Positions 34,298-43,375 are shown, counted from the stretch's first letter. The stretch is DNA of 57,427 nucleotides from an uncultured Slackia sp. (GCA_934661005.1 CAKUIK010000009.1:1-57427); one strand, 5' to 3'. Made by a program: numbers and translations. Notes: generated by a model from the sequence alone, not told the origin.

Positions 34298-35436
34298 GCG
34301 CGAACACCCGCTTTCGACAGATCGAGTACTGCCGCGCGCTCGACGATGTCGTCCTCGAAACACGACAAGTCGGTGGCGGTCATGAACGTCTGGATGTCTT
34401 CGTGCAGCAAATCGACGAGGGCTCCCCGGCGGCGTGCGTCGAGTTCGCTCATCACATCATCGAGGAGCAACACCGGCTTCACGCCAAGCATCTTCTTCAC
34501 CAATTCCACTTCAGCGACTTTCCACGCAAGGGCGATGGAGCGCTGTTGGCCCTGAGAAGCGAACGTGCGCGCATTACGCCCATCGATGAAGAATTCCATG
34601 TGGTCGGCATGGGGTCCCACGACTGCACGGTGCCGAGCGCGCTCCTCGAGCCTGCGCGTGAACATCGCATTCGCCGTTGCTTCAAGAACTTCGTCTTTCG
34701 ACATTTCCACGTCATAGGGGCGGTTCTCGGCCAACTCGGCCAAATCTTCCGAAAGCCACGAGGGAATGTATGAGTACGAGAGTTCCTCCGCGCCGCCGGT
34801 TATTTCGCCATAGACACGCGCCATGCGGCCGCAGAGGTTGCGGAACAAGGCAACGCGATACATATGCAGGCGCGCGGCGACGGGAATGAGCGCATCGTTC
34901 ACGCTGTCGATAAGCACATCGGTCGCTTCATCTTTCAGAAGCGCGTTCTTGTTGCGCAGCAGCTTCTCGTAATCGCGCCGTATAACGCGGTGGTTCCTCG
35001 AGAGCTGGCTACCGAGCAAATCGATAGCGGCGCGCTTGGGCGTTTGAGACCCTTTCGCGAGCTCCAAATCGTCGGGCGAGAAAGCAACCGCCGGCAAAAT
35101 TCCCTGAAGATCTTGCGCAGCGCGGCGCTTGCCATTGAGCGTATACGACCTCGAAGCCGTCTCGATTACCGTCGCGACGCTCAAATCGCGCGAATCGGAC
35201 ACGAAGCGAGCCTCGAGGCGAGCAAACGGAGCGCCCCACATAATGAGGTCGCGCCCGCGGGCCGAACGAAACGACCCATGGGCGCACAGGAGCTGTATTC
35301 CCTCAACGACATTGCTTTTGCCCGTGGCGTTGGGACCCACGAAAATCGTGAGCCCCCCAATATCGCCCAGCGCGAGGCTTCGGTAGTTGCGAAAGCCGGC
35401 AAGGCGCACTTCTTGAATGCGAAGATCGTTTGCCAC
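34294..35436 (-). CDS. recF: RecF recombination/gap-repair ATPase
   Basis: 380-aa SMC-like protein that loads RecA at ssDNA gaps with RecO/RecR. Walker A is FVGPNATGKSNVVEGI (about 32-47), opened by VRLAGFRNYRSLAL. The signature FASQGQQRSIALAWK and Walker B PVLLLDDVMSELDARRR are near the C-terminus. Start GTG at 35436 with AGGA upstream. It lies 12 bp from the dnaN stop and overlaps DUF721 by 4 bp, in a dnaN-recF-DUF721 unit. Confidence 0.95.
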   Translation of the reverse strand: MANDLRIQEVRLAGFRNYRSLALGDIGGLTIFVGPNATGKSNVVEGIQLLCAHGSFRSARGRDLIMWGAPFARLEARFVSDSRDLSVATVIETASRSYTLNGKRRAAQDLQGILPAVAFSPDDLELAKGSQTPKRAAIDLLGSQLSRNHRVIRRDYEKLLRNKNALLKDEATDVLIDSVNDALIPVAARLHMYRVALFRNLCGRMARVYGEITGGAEELSYSYIPSWLSEDLAELAENRPYDVEMSKDEVLEATANAMFTRRLEERARHRAVVGPHADHMEFFIDGRNARTFASQGQQRSIALAWKVAEVELVKKMLGVKPVLLLDDVMSELDARRRGALVDLLHEDIQTFMTATDLSCFEDDIVERAAVLDLSKAGVRA

Positions 35437-35448
35437 GGCGGCACGTCC

Positions 35449-36546
35449 TTAAGAAACGCGAACGGGCATCACGAGATACAGGAAGTTTTCGCCCGCGCCC
35501 GCGCGGAAGATGCCCGGCTTCATGGGCGAGGTGGTCTCGAAGAACACCTGATCGGTCGAAACGGACATAAGGCCATCGAGCACATATTGGTGATTCAATG
35601 CGATTTGGATGCTCTCGCCGGCGACTTCACACCCAACGACTTCTTCGGCGGAACCGACGTCTTGTGTGGCGGCATTGATAATGGCATTGCCAGCCTCGGC
35701 GTTAATGTCGATTTTCACCGGCGAAGAAAGCGCGCTCACCAAGCCCACGCGCTTAACGGCAGTGATGAGCTCCTGCGTAGTGAAGCACGTCTTCGTTGCC
35801 CACGACTGCGGAATGATTTGGCGGTAATTCGGGAAATTACCCTCGATGCGGCGATTGATGAGCACCATGTTTTGATACGTGAACACAATCTGGTTCGCCG
35901 TAAGTCCAATCGTAATGGTCTCTTCCATCTTGGGCAGGCCGGCAACTTCCTGAAGGAACGCGCCCGAAACAATCGCCTCGAAGTTTTCCTCGGCGCCTTC
36001 AAGGGCGATATCGGCCACGGCGAGGCGATAAGAGTCGGTTGCGACCATGCGCAAGCCTTCTTCGGAGGTGGAAATAAGCACGCCCGTAAGCACGGCGCGG
36101 CTCTGGTCTTTCGAAACGACCTTTGCCACGCGCTTCACCATGGAACAAAACTCGGAGAAGGGCACGTTGATGGAGCTCGAAACGTCCACATTGGGAAACG
36201 GCGGGAAATCGGCCGGGTCGAGGGTTTTGAGCATGAAGGACGACTTACCGCACGATACGGTTACGTTCGAGTCGCTCGTTTGAAACTCGACAGCCGCTTC
36301 GGGAAGGTTCTTCACAATATCCAAAAGAAGCTTCTCAGGGATAACCGTCGTTCCCTCCTCTTCAACAAGCGCGGGTACGCTATAGCGAATAGAGCGCTCA
36401 AGGTCGGTGGTCTCCATAACCAAACCCATACCCTCTGCTTTGATATAGACGCCAGAAAGCACGGGAATGGTAGAGCGTGAAGCCGTGCCCTTGGACACGA
36501 TGGTCAACGCATTAAGGAGTTCGCTCTTGTTGATGTTGAATCTCAC
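35449..36546 (-). CDS. dnaN: DNA polymerase III sliding clamp beta
   Basis: 365-aa processivity clamp; three tandem clamp domains are visible. It opens with MRFNINKSELLNALTIVSK (GTG start at 36546 with an AGAAGGG ribosome site). TIPVLSGVYIKAEG, then VSCGKSSFMLKTLDPADFP and the C-terminal YLVMPVRVS (the M-P-(V/M)-R ending) are typical. It lies 195 bp from dnaA on the same strand, the spacer containing many TTTCCAC repeats. Confidence 0.97.
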   Translation of the reverse strand: MRFNINKSELLNALTIVSKGTASRSTIPVLSGVYIKAEGMGLVMETTDLERSIRYSVPALVEEEGTTVIPEKLLLDIVKNLPEAAVEFQTSDSNVTVSCGKSSFMLKTLDPADFPPFPNVDVSSSINVPFSEFCSMVKRVAKVVSKDQSRAVLTGVLISTSEEGLRMVATDSYRLAVADIALEGAEENFEAIVSGAFLQEVAGLPKMEETITIGLTANQIVFTYQNMVLINRRIEGNFPNYRQIIPQSWATKTCFTTQELITAVKRVGLVSALSSPVKIDINAEAGNAIINAATQDVGSAEEVVGCEVAGESIQIALNHQYVLDGLMSVSTDQVFFETTSPMKPGIFRAGAGENFLYLVMPVRVS

Positions 36547-36741
36547 TTTTTTGCCCTTCTGCTCTTAAATAAATAATTAATGATTGTAGTAGTAATAAGG
36601 ACGGTGGAAAAGTGGAAAAGCTTGCGTTTTGCCTGTTCATCCTTTGTTTATGATGACTGAAGGATGTGGGACAATCTGCACCTGCTTTCCACCGTTTTTA
36701 TCGCTTGGATTATCTTTCCACCGCTTTCCGCATGTTTTCGA
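36547..36741. other. dnaA-dnaN spacer with DnaA-box-like repeats
   Basis: 195 bp containing GTGGAAAAGTGGAAAAG (36604-36620), GCTTTCCACCG (about 36684), and CTTTCCACCGCTTTCCGC (about 36715). These are close to TTTTCCAC-type DnaA boxes. It probably holds the dnaN promoter and may take part in origin control or dnaA/dnaN regulation. Confidence 0.55.
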
Positions 36742-38361
36742 CTAGTTTTCCCGAATATTCTTAATAATGATTTCGAGCTCTTCTTGAAGTTCGCGACTCT
36801 CTTTGGTCTTCTTCTCGATCTTCTCGACCGAGCTCATGATGGTTGAGTGGTCGCGATTAAACCGCTTTCCGATGTCGTTATAGGGAATGTCAATCATCTG
36901 GCGGCACAAATAGATCGCCACATGGCGCGCATAGGCGATATTGCGCGACCGTTTGGTGCCAATAAGGTCGGCGTGACTCACTTGATAATATTGCTCGACC
37001 TCGTGCTGCACGGCTTCGACGGTGATTTTCTTCAGCGCGCCGGCCGAGAAGTGGTTCTCAAGCAGCGATTTCACGTCGGACAGCGTGATATCGGGGTTTC
37101 CGAACGCCGTCATTTGGGAAATCACCTTCGTCACGGCGCTTTTCAACTCGCGCACGTTCGAGCTCGATATCTCCGCGATGTACATTTGTATATCTTCGGG
37201 GACGTACAAATCCCAGCTGCCTTCTGAGCGCTTGTATTCCTCGATGAACGATTTGATGATGCCAAGCTTGGTCTCGACCTCGGGCGGTTGGATATCGTAG
37301 GTGCCACCCGAATTGAAGCGGCTCTTGTAGCGCTCGTCGATGTCGATGCTTTTGGGCGAGCGGTCGGCGGAAAGCACGACCTGCTTGCCAGCGTCGGTCA
37401 GGCGGTTGAACAGCTGAAATACGATATTCACCGTGGCCGATTTGCCCTGGAAATACTGCACGTCATCAATGAGCAGCGCGTCGGCGTCGAGGTATCGGCT
37501 CTGGAACGCCTGGAAGCTCGACTTGTCTTTGCTGTGGTCGATGGCGGCGATGGAGTATTCCGTGATGAATTCCTGCGCGTCGATATAGACCACGCGCATA
37601 TCGGGCCGCGTTTCCAGGATGTAGTTTTGAATCGCGCGTAGCAAGTGGGTTTTGCCCAAACCGCTTTTTCCATAGATGAACAGAGGGTTCAAGGTCGATT
37701 TACCCGGCGTTTCCGCTACGGCTACAGCCATGGAATAAGCTAGGCGGTTCGAGTCGCCAATAACGAAGTTTTCGAACGTGAGAGCCGCCGCGCCGGTGTC
37801 CATGCCGTTCGCTCGCGCGATTTGGCTCCCCGTAAGATGGCTCGTGGCCTGCGGGGTTTGCGCGGCGGGCTGCTGAATCGCTTGCGTGGGTTGAGCCTGC
37901 GGCTGCGAAAGCTGAACTTGGGGTTGCGCCGCGGCGCCCATTGCGGCTGGGCTGGATTGCGCGAAATCGCTCACCTGGGCAGGAATGGCTGTCTGGCCAG
38001 GTGTTTGGACGGCGAGGGGCTGCTGCGCGGCGGGCGCCTGCTCCGAAACCGCCGTTTGCTGAGCGTTCTGGGCGGCCATTTGTTGCATAAAGGCCGAAGA
38101 GCTCGGGTCAACTTCGATTTCTACGACGTATTCGGTTTCGAATAAATCGCGCAGCGCCTGCTCGATTTGCGAGAGGAAGCGCTTTTCGATCTGGCCTTTA
38201 ATGAAGTCGGTGTCGACGGTCGCGAGCAGAAAGCCCACGCTCGACGCCTGTGGCTGCATGCGTCCCAAAAACGCGTCGACCTGCGCCGGGTTCACCGTGC
38301 CGTACGATTTGACCTTTTCAATGACGGCTTGCCATGTTTCATAAGGGTTGTTTGGGTCCAT
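36742..38361 (-). CDS. dnaA: Chromosomal replication initiator DnaA
   Basis: 539-aa initiator. Domain I is at the N-terminus; a long Gln/Ala/Pro-rich linker (about 105-170, such as QPQVQLSQPQAQPTQAIQQP) forms domain II. The AAA+ domain III has Walker A IYGKSGLGKTHLLRAI, Walker B ALLIDDVQYFQGK and box VII-type SRFNSGGTYDIQPP. Domain IV has the DnaA-box reader ARHVAIYLCRQMIDIPYNDI, then RDHSTIMSSVEKI. ATG at 38361. It is the last core gene left of the origin, transcribed away from it. Confidence 0.97.
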   Translation of the reverse strand: MDPNNPYETWQAVIEKVKSYGTVNPAQVDAFLGRMQPQASSVGFLLATVDTDFIKGQIEKRFLSQIEQALRDLFETEYVVEIEVDPSSSAFMQQMAAQNAQQTAVSEQAPAAQQPLAVQTPGQTAIPAQVSDFAQSSPAAMGAAAQPQVQLSQPQAQPTQAIQQPAAQTPQATSHLTGSQIARANGMDTGAAALTFENFVIGDSNRLAYSMAVAVAETPGKSTLNPLFIYGKSGLGKTHLLRAIQNYILETRPDMRVVYIDAQEFITEYSIAAIDHSKDKSSFQAFQSRYLDADALLIDDVQYFQGKSATVNIVFQLFNRLTDAGKQVVLSADRSPKSIDIDERYKSRFNSGGTYDIQPPEVETKLGIIKSFIEEYKRSEGSWDLYVPEDIQMYIAEISSSNVRELKSAVTKVISQMTAFGNPDITLSDVKSLLENHFSAGALKKITVEAVQHEVEQYYQVSHADLIGTKRSRNIAYARHVAIYLCRQMIDIPYNDIGKRFNRDHSTIMSSVEKIEKKTKESRELQEELEIIIKNIREN

Positions 38362-38450
38362 ATTTCTTCAAGCCGCCTTCCCTCTGTAAATAGTATCGAG
38401 ATTATAGCGGCCAATCCTCCAATTGTGGTGTCTTCAGCGGGGTATGGGGA

Positions 38451-39257
38451 TTAAAACAACGCGTCAATTACGCGCAGGCCCTCGTCGGTGACCTGTCGCA
38501 TTTTTCCAACGGTGGAAATAAGCCCGGCTTCTTCGAGCTTTTTCAGCGCGCGATGTGCGCTGCTCGCTGCAAGCCCGAGCTCTTCCACGATGTCGGTCAC
38601 GCGCAACGTCGGCTGGTCCAAGAAAAGGTAGAGCACGTCTTTCTCGCGATCGGAAAGGGCGGGAACCATTTGTTTGCGCTGTTCACGAGTAGGTGAGCCC
38701 TTCGGAATGTCGAAATCTTCCTCGGGTTTCACGCTGATGGTCACGACCGAGCCGCATTTGATGTTGTCTTCGATTGTGATGCGCCCGTGCGAGAAAGAAA
38801 GGTATTCCTTCACCAGGGGCAGGCCGCTGCCAACACCGCGAATATAGCGTTTCATATCGCTTGTGGCCGACGAAAATCCAGGCATCTGGGCCTTTTCCTT
38901 CTGGGGAATGCCGGGGCCTTGATCGGTGAAACGAATCGTGTTGCCTTTATCGAAGATCGAGACCACGATTTCTTTGAACTGCGCGTGGATGAAATTCTCG
39001 CTGACCTCGCGAATCGCGGTGTAGGGAATGCTGCCGCCGGCCTGTTGAGCCTGGGTATAAATAGTGGAGGCAAGATTCTCGATGAACTCCGCCGTAGTGG
39101 TGGGAGCTATTTCTGTCACGCGCGGCGCGCTTCGGAAGTCGTCGTAGCAAGCGATTCGTGCGCACGCGATGGCGCGCGAGTAATCCTCGTTGACTCCAGA
39201 TGCGGGCTCGGGTGCGTTTTGTGCTGTGTTTAGTGTAGGTTCCAACGCTTTTCCCAA
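38451..39257 (-). CDS. HATPase-winged HTH protein adjacent to the origin
   Basis: About 268 aa, cytoplasmic. A GHKL/HATPase domain spans residues of about 45-175: an N-box-like FIHAQFKEIVVSIF region, then IRFTDQGPGIPQKEKAQ and a G2-like VGSGLPLVKEYLSF, resembling anti-sigma-factor/regulatory kinases rather than histidine kinases, with no phospho-acceptor His domain. A C-terminal winged HTH follows (ALSDREKDVLYLFL, DIVEELGLAASSAHRALKKL). I do not recognise a named family for this pairing. It lies between dnaA (89 bp from the dnaA start) and the DnaA-box-rich spacer. The start is uncertain: no ATG fits, so TTG at 39257 or TTG at 39245 is used. A role sensing ATP state near the origin is only a guess. 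Confidence 0.7.
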   Translation of the reverse strand: MGKALEPTLNTAQNAPEPASGVNEDYSRAIACARIACYDDFRSAPRVTEIAPTTTAEFIENLASTIYTQAQQAGGSIPYTAIREVSENFIHAQFKEIVVSIFDKGNTIRFTDQGPGIPQKEKAQMPGFSSATSDMKRYIRGVGSGLPLVKEYLSFSHGRITIEDNIKCGSVVTISVKPEEDFDIPKGSPTREQRKQMVPALSDREKDVLYLFLDQPTLRVTDIVEELGLAASSAHRALKKLEEAGLISTVGKMRQVTDEGLRVIDALF

Positions 39258-40028
39258 GTTATTCCAGGTTTTCCGCTAATTTTCACTCGATTGGAAAATT
39301 GTAAAAACTTTTTCACGAATGAGTTCCACCATTCTAGAGGTGGAAAGTCCTGTTTTTCAAGACTCTTTCCACTCAAGGTGGAAATTTCCATAGCCACCAA
39401 CCTCATGTTTTCCGAGTTTTCCACTTTTTATTCAAGGAATGTGGGAAACCGTGGAAATGAGCGGAAAGCAATGCGGAAAACCTTGAAAAACAGCTTGACT
39501 TACTGGAAAACAAAGGGGAGAGAACGGAAAAACTCGACGTTTTGTACGCTTTCCTGGAAAGTCTAGGGGGAATATCGATTTTTAGCTGAAAAACCGTGCT
39601 GAAAAATGGAAAATACCAGGTCAAAGCTGTTTTATGAGCTTTTCGAAAAAAGATTTCCCCACTGCTGGAAAGAGTTTTTCCAAAGCGTGTTTCACAGTTT
39701 TCCGCGTAGTTTTCCACCTGAAAAACCGTGCTATGCCTGGGTTTTCCTCATTTTCCACAATTTCGGACGGTGAATAAGCAAGGTTTTCCACATTGAAGGT
39801 CGTTTGCGCCGGAATCGACTGGCGCAAGGGGCGGAAAACGGGTGCAAGCGGTTTTCCGCACTTGGAAAACCCGGTATTTCCCGTTTGGTTTTCCACTCGT
39901 GAAGAATTCGTCGTGAATGTAAACCTATATATAGTGTTGAAAACGCAAGCGAGTCCACTAGTAGCGTTTTTTCGCGCAAAAGCGCCGCCTTCTTTCGAAA
40001 ATGCTTTATGAACTGCGTGAAAAGGGGG
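39258..40028. other. oriC: Probable chromosomal origin, oriC
   Basis: 770 bp without a gene, dense in TTTTCCAC-type motifs on both strands. Exact TTTTCCACA occurs at 39751-39759 and 39784-39792. One-mismatch TTTTCCAC(T/C) copies lie at 39417, 39711 and 39889, with many GTGGAAA and GGAAAAC variants between. An A/T-rich stretch (CCTATATATAGTG, about 39925-39937) could be the unwinding element. Genes diverge on either side (dnaA leftward, rpmH rightward), and parS sites flank it. The open frames here have no ribosome sites and are low-complexity. Confidence 0.8.
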
Positions 40029-40056
40029 TTTACATCCGATTTCGCTACGTTATACT
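40029..40056 (+). promoter_or_regulatory. Promoter of the rpmH operon
   Basis: TTTACA (40029-40034), 16-bp spacer, TATACT (40051-40056), about 55 bp before the rpmH start. It is a good sigma-70 type match. Confidence 0.6.
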
Positions 40057-40110
40057 TATACGGCTATTCATTGAGAAACACATGCTGCAATAACGTGAAA
40101 GGGAGTCGAA

Positions 40111-40245
40111 ATGAAGCGCACCTATCAGCCGAATAACCGCAAGCGCGCCAAGACCCACGGTTTCCGCGCACGCATGGCGACCAAGGGCGGCCGTGCCGTT
40201 CTCGCTCGTCGTCGCGCCAAGGGCCGCAAGCGTCTGACCGTGTAA
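40111..40245 (+). CDS. rpmH: Ribosomal protein L34
   Basis: 44-aa basic ribosomal protein L34, whole and of normal length, opening MKRTYQPNNRKRAKTHGFRA and ending RAKGRKRLTV. ATG at 40111 with AAAGGGAG. First gene right of the origin; rnpA follows after 17 bp. Confidence 0.97.
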   Translation: MKRTYQPNNRKRAKTHGFRARMATKGGRAVLARRRAKGRKRLTV

Positions 40246-40262
40246 AAACCTCGGAGGTCGGC

Positions 40263-40616
40263 GTGAAATCGACAATTAGGTCGAGCGCCGACGTTTCGCG
40301 GCTTTTTTCGCAGGGAAAACGCTTCAGCACGCCGTTCGCAACGGTGCTTGTGCTGAAGAGAACTGAGCAACACGACCATGATTTGCATGGTCGTGTTGCT
40401 TTTATAGCGGGAAAAAAGCTCGGCAACGCCGTTTGGCGCAATGCCGCGAAACGCCGGCTCCGTGCAATCGTATGCGATTTGGGAGGCCCATGGGAGGGTT
40501 GGGACGTCGTAATTTCGGCGCGCTCCACCATTCTGAAGGCTTCTTATAGTAAAGTGAGCCACGCATGCGAAAAGGCCCTTGAAAAGGCCGGCTTAATCAA
40601 TCCTGCTTCGCGATAA
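40263..40616 (+). CDS. rnpA: Ribonuclease P protein component
   Basis: 117-aa basic protein that binds the RNase P RNA for tRNA 5' maturation. The conserved RNR-like stretch is KLGNAVWRNAAKRRLRAIV. GTG at 40263 with GGAGGT. Position between rpmH and yidD is the universal order. It follows rpmH closely, which supports co-transcription. Confidence 0.94.
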   Translation: MKSTIRSSADVSRLFSQGKRFSTPFATVLVLKRTEQHDHDLHGRVAFIAGKKLGNAVWRNAAKRRLRAIVCDLGGPWEGWDVVISARSTILKASYSKVSHACEKALEKAGLINPASR

Positions 40617-40652
40617 TGCTCCGGGCGGGAGTTTGTGGAAGAAGGCTATTCG

Positions 40653-40904
40653 ATGAATGCCGTGTTAGCGTTCGTGCGCTCGCTGCCTAAGCGGGCCGCT
40701 TTGCTCGCGATTCAGTTCTATCGTGCTGCCATTTCCCCAATTTTTGGCCCCTGCTGCCGCTATGTTCCCACGTGCTCGGAATACGGGCTCGAGGCGATTC
40801 GACGTTTCGGCTTGCGCAAGGGAGGCTGGCTCGCCATAAAACGCATCGCAAGGTGCCACCCTTTCCATGAGGGCGGCTATGATCCTGTTCCCGACAAGCT
40901 CTAG
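40653..40904 (+). CDS. yidD: YidD membrane-insertion efficiency factor
   Basis: 83-aa small protein. The YidD core is IQFYRAAISPIFGPCCRYVP followed by TCSEYGLEAI and RCHPFHEGGYDPVP; Cys and His-Pro-Phe are diagnostic. It assists YidC/Sec insertion at the inner membrane. I chose ATG at 40653 with AGAAGG; GTG at 40635 is in frame with a poorer spacing. It lies between rnpA and yidC. Confidence 0.93.
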   Translation: MNAVLAFVRSLPKRAALLAIQFYRAAISPIFGPCCRYVPTCSEYGLEAIRRFGLRKGGWLAIKRIARCHPFHEGGYDPVPDKL

Positions 40905-40918
40905 AAAGGCAGTGCCGT

Positions 40919-41689
40919 ATGTGGGACGTGTTTAAGGACTGGATATTCGATTGCATCGCATTCTTCGCCAATTTCCTTGGCGACTGGGGTCTTGCGATCA
41001 TCGTTATCACGGTTATCTTCCGTTTGCTTGTTGCCCCTATCATGCACAAGCAAATCAAATCGACCTTCCAAATGCAGAAGGTCCAGCCTCTTATGCAAGA
41101 GATCCAGAAGAAGTTCGCCGACGACCCCGTTCGTCAGAACGAGGAAATGCAGAAGCTCTACGCCGAAACCAAATTCAACCCCTTGGCCGGCTGCGTGCCC
41201 ATGCTCATTCAGATGCCGATCTTCTTGGCTATGTTCCAAACGCTGCGTGAGATTGGCTATTCGCACCCCGATGAGGTGTATAGCTTCTACGGTATGGTTT
41301 CCGATCTTACGAAAACGCCCGCAAACGTGATTTCCGACGGCTTCGGCGCGTTCTTCCCGTACTTGGTGCTCATGCTCGTGTTCGCCCTGGCAACGTTTTT
41401 GCCCATGGTTCTGCAGAACATCAAGAGCGATTCCGCCCAGCGCAACCAGATGCTTATCATGGGCGGCGTCATGACGATTTTCATGCTCTGGATTTCCTGG
41501 AGCTCGCCCGCAGGCGTTCTGCTGTTCTGGGGCGCGTCCTCGGTTATCGGCATTCTGCAGCAGCAGCTCACCATGCGCCACCTGAAGAGGGTCGAGGCCG
41601 AGGCCGAGGCTGCTCGCATCGAGGTCGAGCCCGTCAAGGTCGATGTTGAGCGCAAGGCGAAGAAAAAGCGCCCGACGAAAAAGCACTAA
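40919..41689 (+). CDS. yidC: Membrane protein insertase YidC/Oxa1
   Basis: 256-aa polytopic inner-membrane insertase of the short Gram-positive type, without the large periplasmic domain of proteobacterial YidC and without an evident lipobox. The core includes VAPIMHKQIKSTFQMQKVQP, NPLAGCVPMLIQMPIFLAMF and GVLLFWGASSVIGILQQ. The C-terminal tail is Lys-rich (KAKKKRPTKKH), a ribosome-binding type tail. It follows yidD by 14 bp and precedes jag. Confidence 0.95.
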   Translation: MWDVFKDWIFDCIAFFANFLGDWGLAIIVITVIFRLLVAPIMHKQIKSTFQMQKVQPLMQEIQKKFADDPVRQNEEMQKLYAETKFNPLAGCVPMLIQMPIFLAMFQTLREIGYSHPDEVYSFYGMVSDLTKTPANVISDGFGAFFPYLVLMLVFALATFLPMVLQNIKSDSAQRNQMLIMGGVMTIFMLWISWSSPAGVLLFWGASSVIGILQQQLTMRHLKRVEAEAEAARIEVEPVKVDVERKAKKKRPTKKH

Positions 41690-41752
41690 TATCGATCCGA
41701 CCATGCCGCGCGCCATATTTGGCGCGCTTGCATATACAGAAAGGATTGAACC

Positions 41753-42328
41753 ATGGCCGACGAAATCATGGACGATCAGGTTAATGAAGAAGAGACGGTC
41801 GAGGAAGTTACCGAAGACCAGCTCAAGGGCGACGAGCCGCACACTGAAGAGCACGACGTGAGCGAAGAGGAGCTCGACGAAATCGCCGATACTGCCATCG
41901 CCGCGTTGAAGGGCATTCTTGAACACTTCGACGTGGGCGAAGTCACCATCGATGAGTACGAAGGCGACGAAGGCGAACTGATTCTGGATATCACGGGCGA
42001 TAACCTCGCTATCCTCATCGGCCGTCACGGCAAAACGCTCGATGCCCTGCAGTTCATCATTTCCGCGATTACCACTCGCACGATGGGCTTCCGCTACCCC
42101 GTTATCGTTGACGTCGAGGGTTATAAGAACCGTCAGCGCCAAAAAATCGAGTCGGTTGCGTTTTCTGCCGCTCGCCGCGCGAAGTCGCAGCATCGCAGCG
42201 TGAAGCTGCGCCCCATGACGCCGTATGAGCGCCGCCTGGTGCACCTTGCCCTGCGTAACGAACCCGGCGTGGAAACCGCTTCCGAAGGTGAAGGCGCTGC
42301 CCGTCACGTGGTGATCATCCCCTGCTAA
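41753..42328 (+). CDS. jag: Jag/KhpB RNA-binding protein
   Basis: 191-aa cytoplasmic RNA-binding protein. An acidic N-terminal stretch is followed by a KH-II domain (DNLAILIGRHGKTLDALQFI) and an R3H domain (SVKLRPMTPYERRLVHLALR). The usual Jag N-terminal domain is absent, so it is a short form. KhpB family members regulate cell elongation and small RNAs. ATG at 41753 with AAAGGA. A terminator follows at 42354. Confidence 0.93.
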   Translation: MADEIMDDQVNEEETVEEVTEDQLKGDEPHTEEHDVSEEELDEIADTAIAALKGILEHFDVGEVTIDEYEGDEGELILDITGDNLAILIGRHGKTLDALQFIISAITTRTMGFRYPVIVDVEGYKNRQRQKIESVAFSAARRAKSQHRSVKLRPMTPYERRLVHLALRNEPGVETASEGEGAARHVVIIPC

Positions 42329-42353
42329 AGAAAAGCTTATATGCACGCTTTTG

Positions 42354-42385
42354 AGGCCCTTCTTCTGAAGAAGGGCCTTTCTTTA
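42354..42385 (+). terminator. Terminator after jag
   Basis: AGGCCCTTCTTC/GAAGAAGGGCCT stem followed by TTTCTTTA. It separates the yidC-jag operon from rsmG. Confidence 0.82.
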
Positions 42386-42456
42386 TGCCGCATGAACGTT
42401 GACACGGTACAATTGCAAGCAGTGAACACGCGCTTCGCGCAACGAGAGAGGTTTTC

Positions 42457-43209
42457 ATGGGCACGCTTCGCGATATTCTGGCCACGCGCCACGGCATTGA
42501 CATCACCGAGCAGCAAGAGCAACTCCTGTTCGATGATTTGCATGCCATTATGGAAATCAACAAGACCATGAACCTCACGCGCATCCTTTCCGAGGAAGAT
42601 GGCATGGTGCTCCATTTGGAAGACAGCGTGCTTGGCTTGCCGTATGTGAACGACGCGCCGGTTGGCTTGTACGGCGACCTGGGCACCGGCGGCGGTTTCC
42701 CGGGCATTCCCCTGTGCGTGCTTACGGGCCGTGAAACCCTGCTCGTTGATTCGGTTAAAAAGAAAGTACGCGCTTTGGAGCCCGTTGCTGAAGGGCTCGG
42801 CGTTGGCGATCGCCTGTCTACCTATGGCGGACGAATCGAAGACCTCGCGCTTGAGCGTCCCAAAGAGTTTTCCGTGCTTACGGCTCGTGCTTTAAGCTCG
42901 CTTGGGTCCCTGCTTGAGCTTGCCGCGCCTCTTTTGCGCCGCAGCGGTCGATTGGTGTGCTATAAGGCGCAGCCGACCGAAGAAGAGCTCGACATCGCGT
43001 TTGGCATTATGAAACCCCTCGGTTTTGAGCTCGTGTGCGACGAGCTCCATGAGTTGAGCGACGGCTCGACGCGTCGCATTTTCGTGTTCCAAAAAATCGC
43101 GAACCCGCGCATCCCGCTTCCCCGTCGCATAGGCATGGCTCAGCGTAACCCGCTCACGCCTGCCGACTTCGCTTCGAAGCCCAACCAAAAGAGCAAGAAG
43201 CGTCGATAG
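42457..43209 (+). CDS. rsmG: 16S rRNA (guanine-N7) methyltransferase RsmG
   Basis: 250-aa SAM-dependent methyltransferase that methylates G527 of 16S rRNA. SAM loop: YGDLGTGGGFPGIPLCVLTG. Family regions NLTRILSEE, LLVDSVKKKVR and VLTARALSSLGSLLELA are present. A basic C-terminal tail (NQKSKKRR) is a lineage extension. ATG at 42457 with GAGAGG. Normal rpmH-to-parB block position. Confidence 0.95.
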   Translation: MGTLRDILATRHGIDITEQQEQLLFDDLHAIMEINKTMNLTRILSEEDGMVLHLEDSVLGLPYVNDAPVGLYGDLGTGGGFPGIPLCVLTGRETLLVDSVKKKVRALEPVAEGLGVGDRLSTYGGRIEDLALERPKEFSVLTARALSSLGSLLELAAPLLRRSGRLVCYKAQPTEEELDIAFGIMKPLGFELVCDELHELSDGSTRRIFVFQKIANPRIPLPRRIGMAQRNPLTPADFASKPNQKSKKRR

Positions 43210-43340
43210 TCAGCTCGAGCCTTTCTGCCTGAAAGCCGCTCATGGAAAGCGTTGCTTGTGCGACTGAGCGTCTTTGTTTTGGCGCGGCTCCAAGAAGCGT
43301 CGATAACGCTTCCGGGCTTTCCTGTTTCGAAGCCGCCGGT

Positions 43341-43375
43341 GTGCCAAAAATTCGCGAACCAGGAATTTTTGGCAC
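43341..43375. repeat. 13-bp inverted repeat after rsmG
   Basis: GTGCCAAAAATTC (43341-43353), nine-base loop, GAATTTTTGGCAC (43363-43375). It lies 132 bp past rsmG and may act as its terminator or as a protein-binding site; no T-run follows. Confidence 0.55.

Noticed and set aside
39291..40011. Several short frames in the origin spacer
   Set aside because: They consist of repeated GGAAAAC/TTTTCCAC sequence, have no ribosome sites and match no protein.
40901..42346. 481-aa leftward frame across yidC and jag
   Set aside because: Antisense to two conserved genes, no family.
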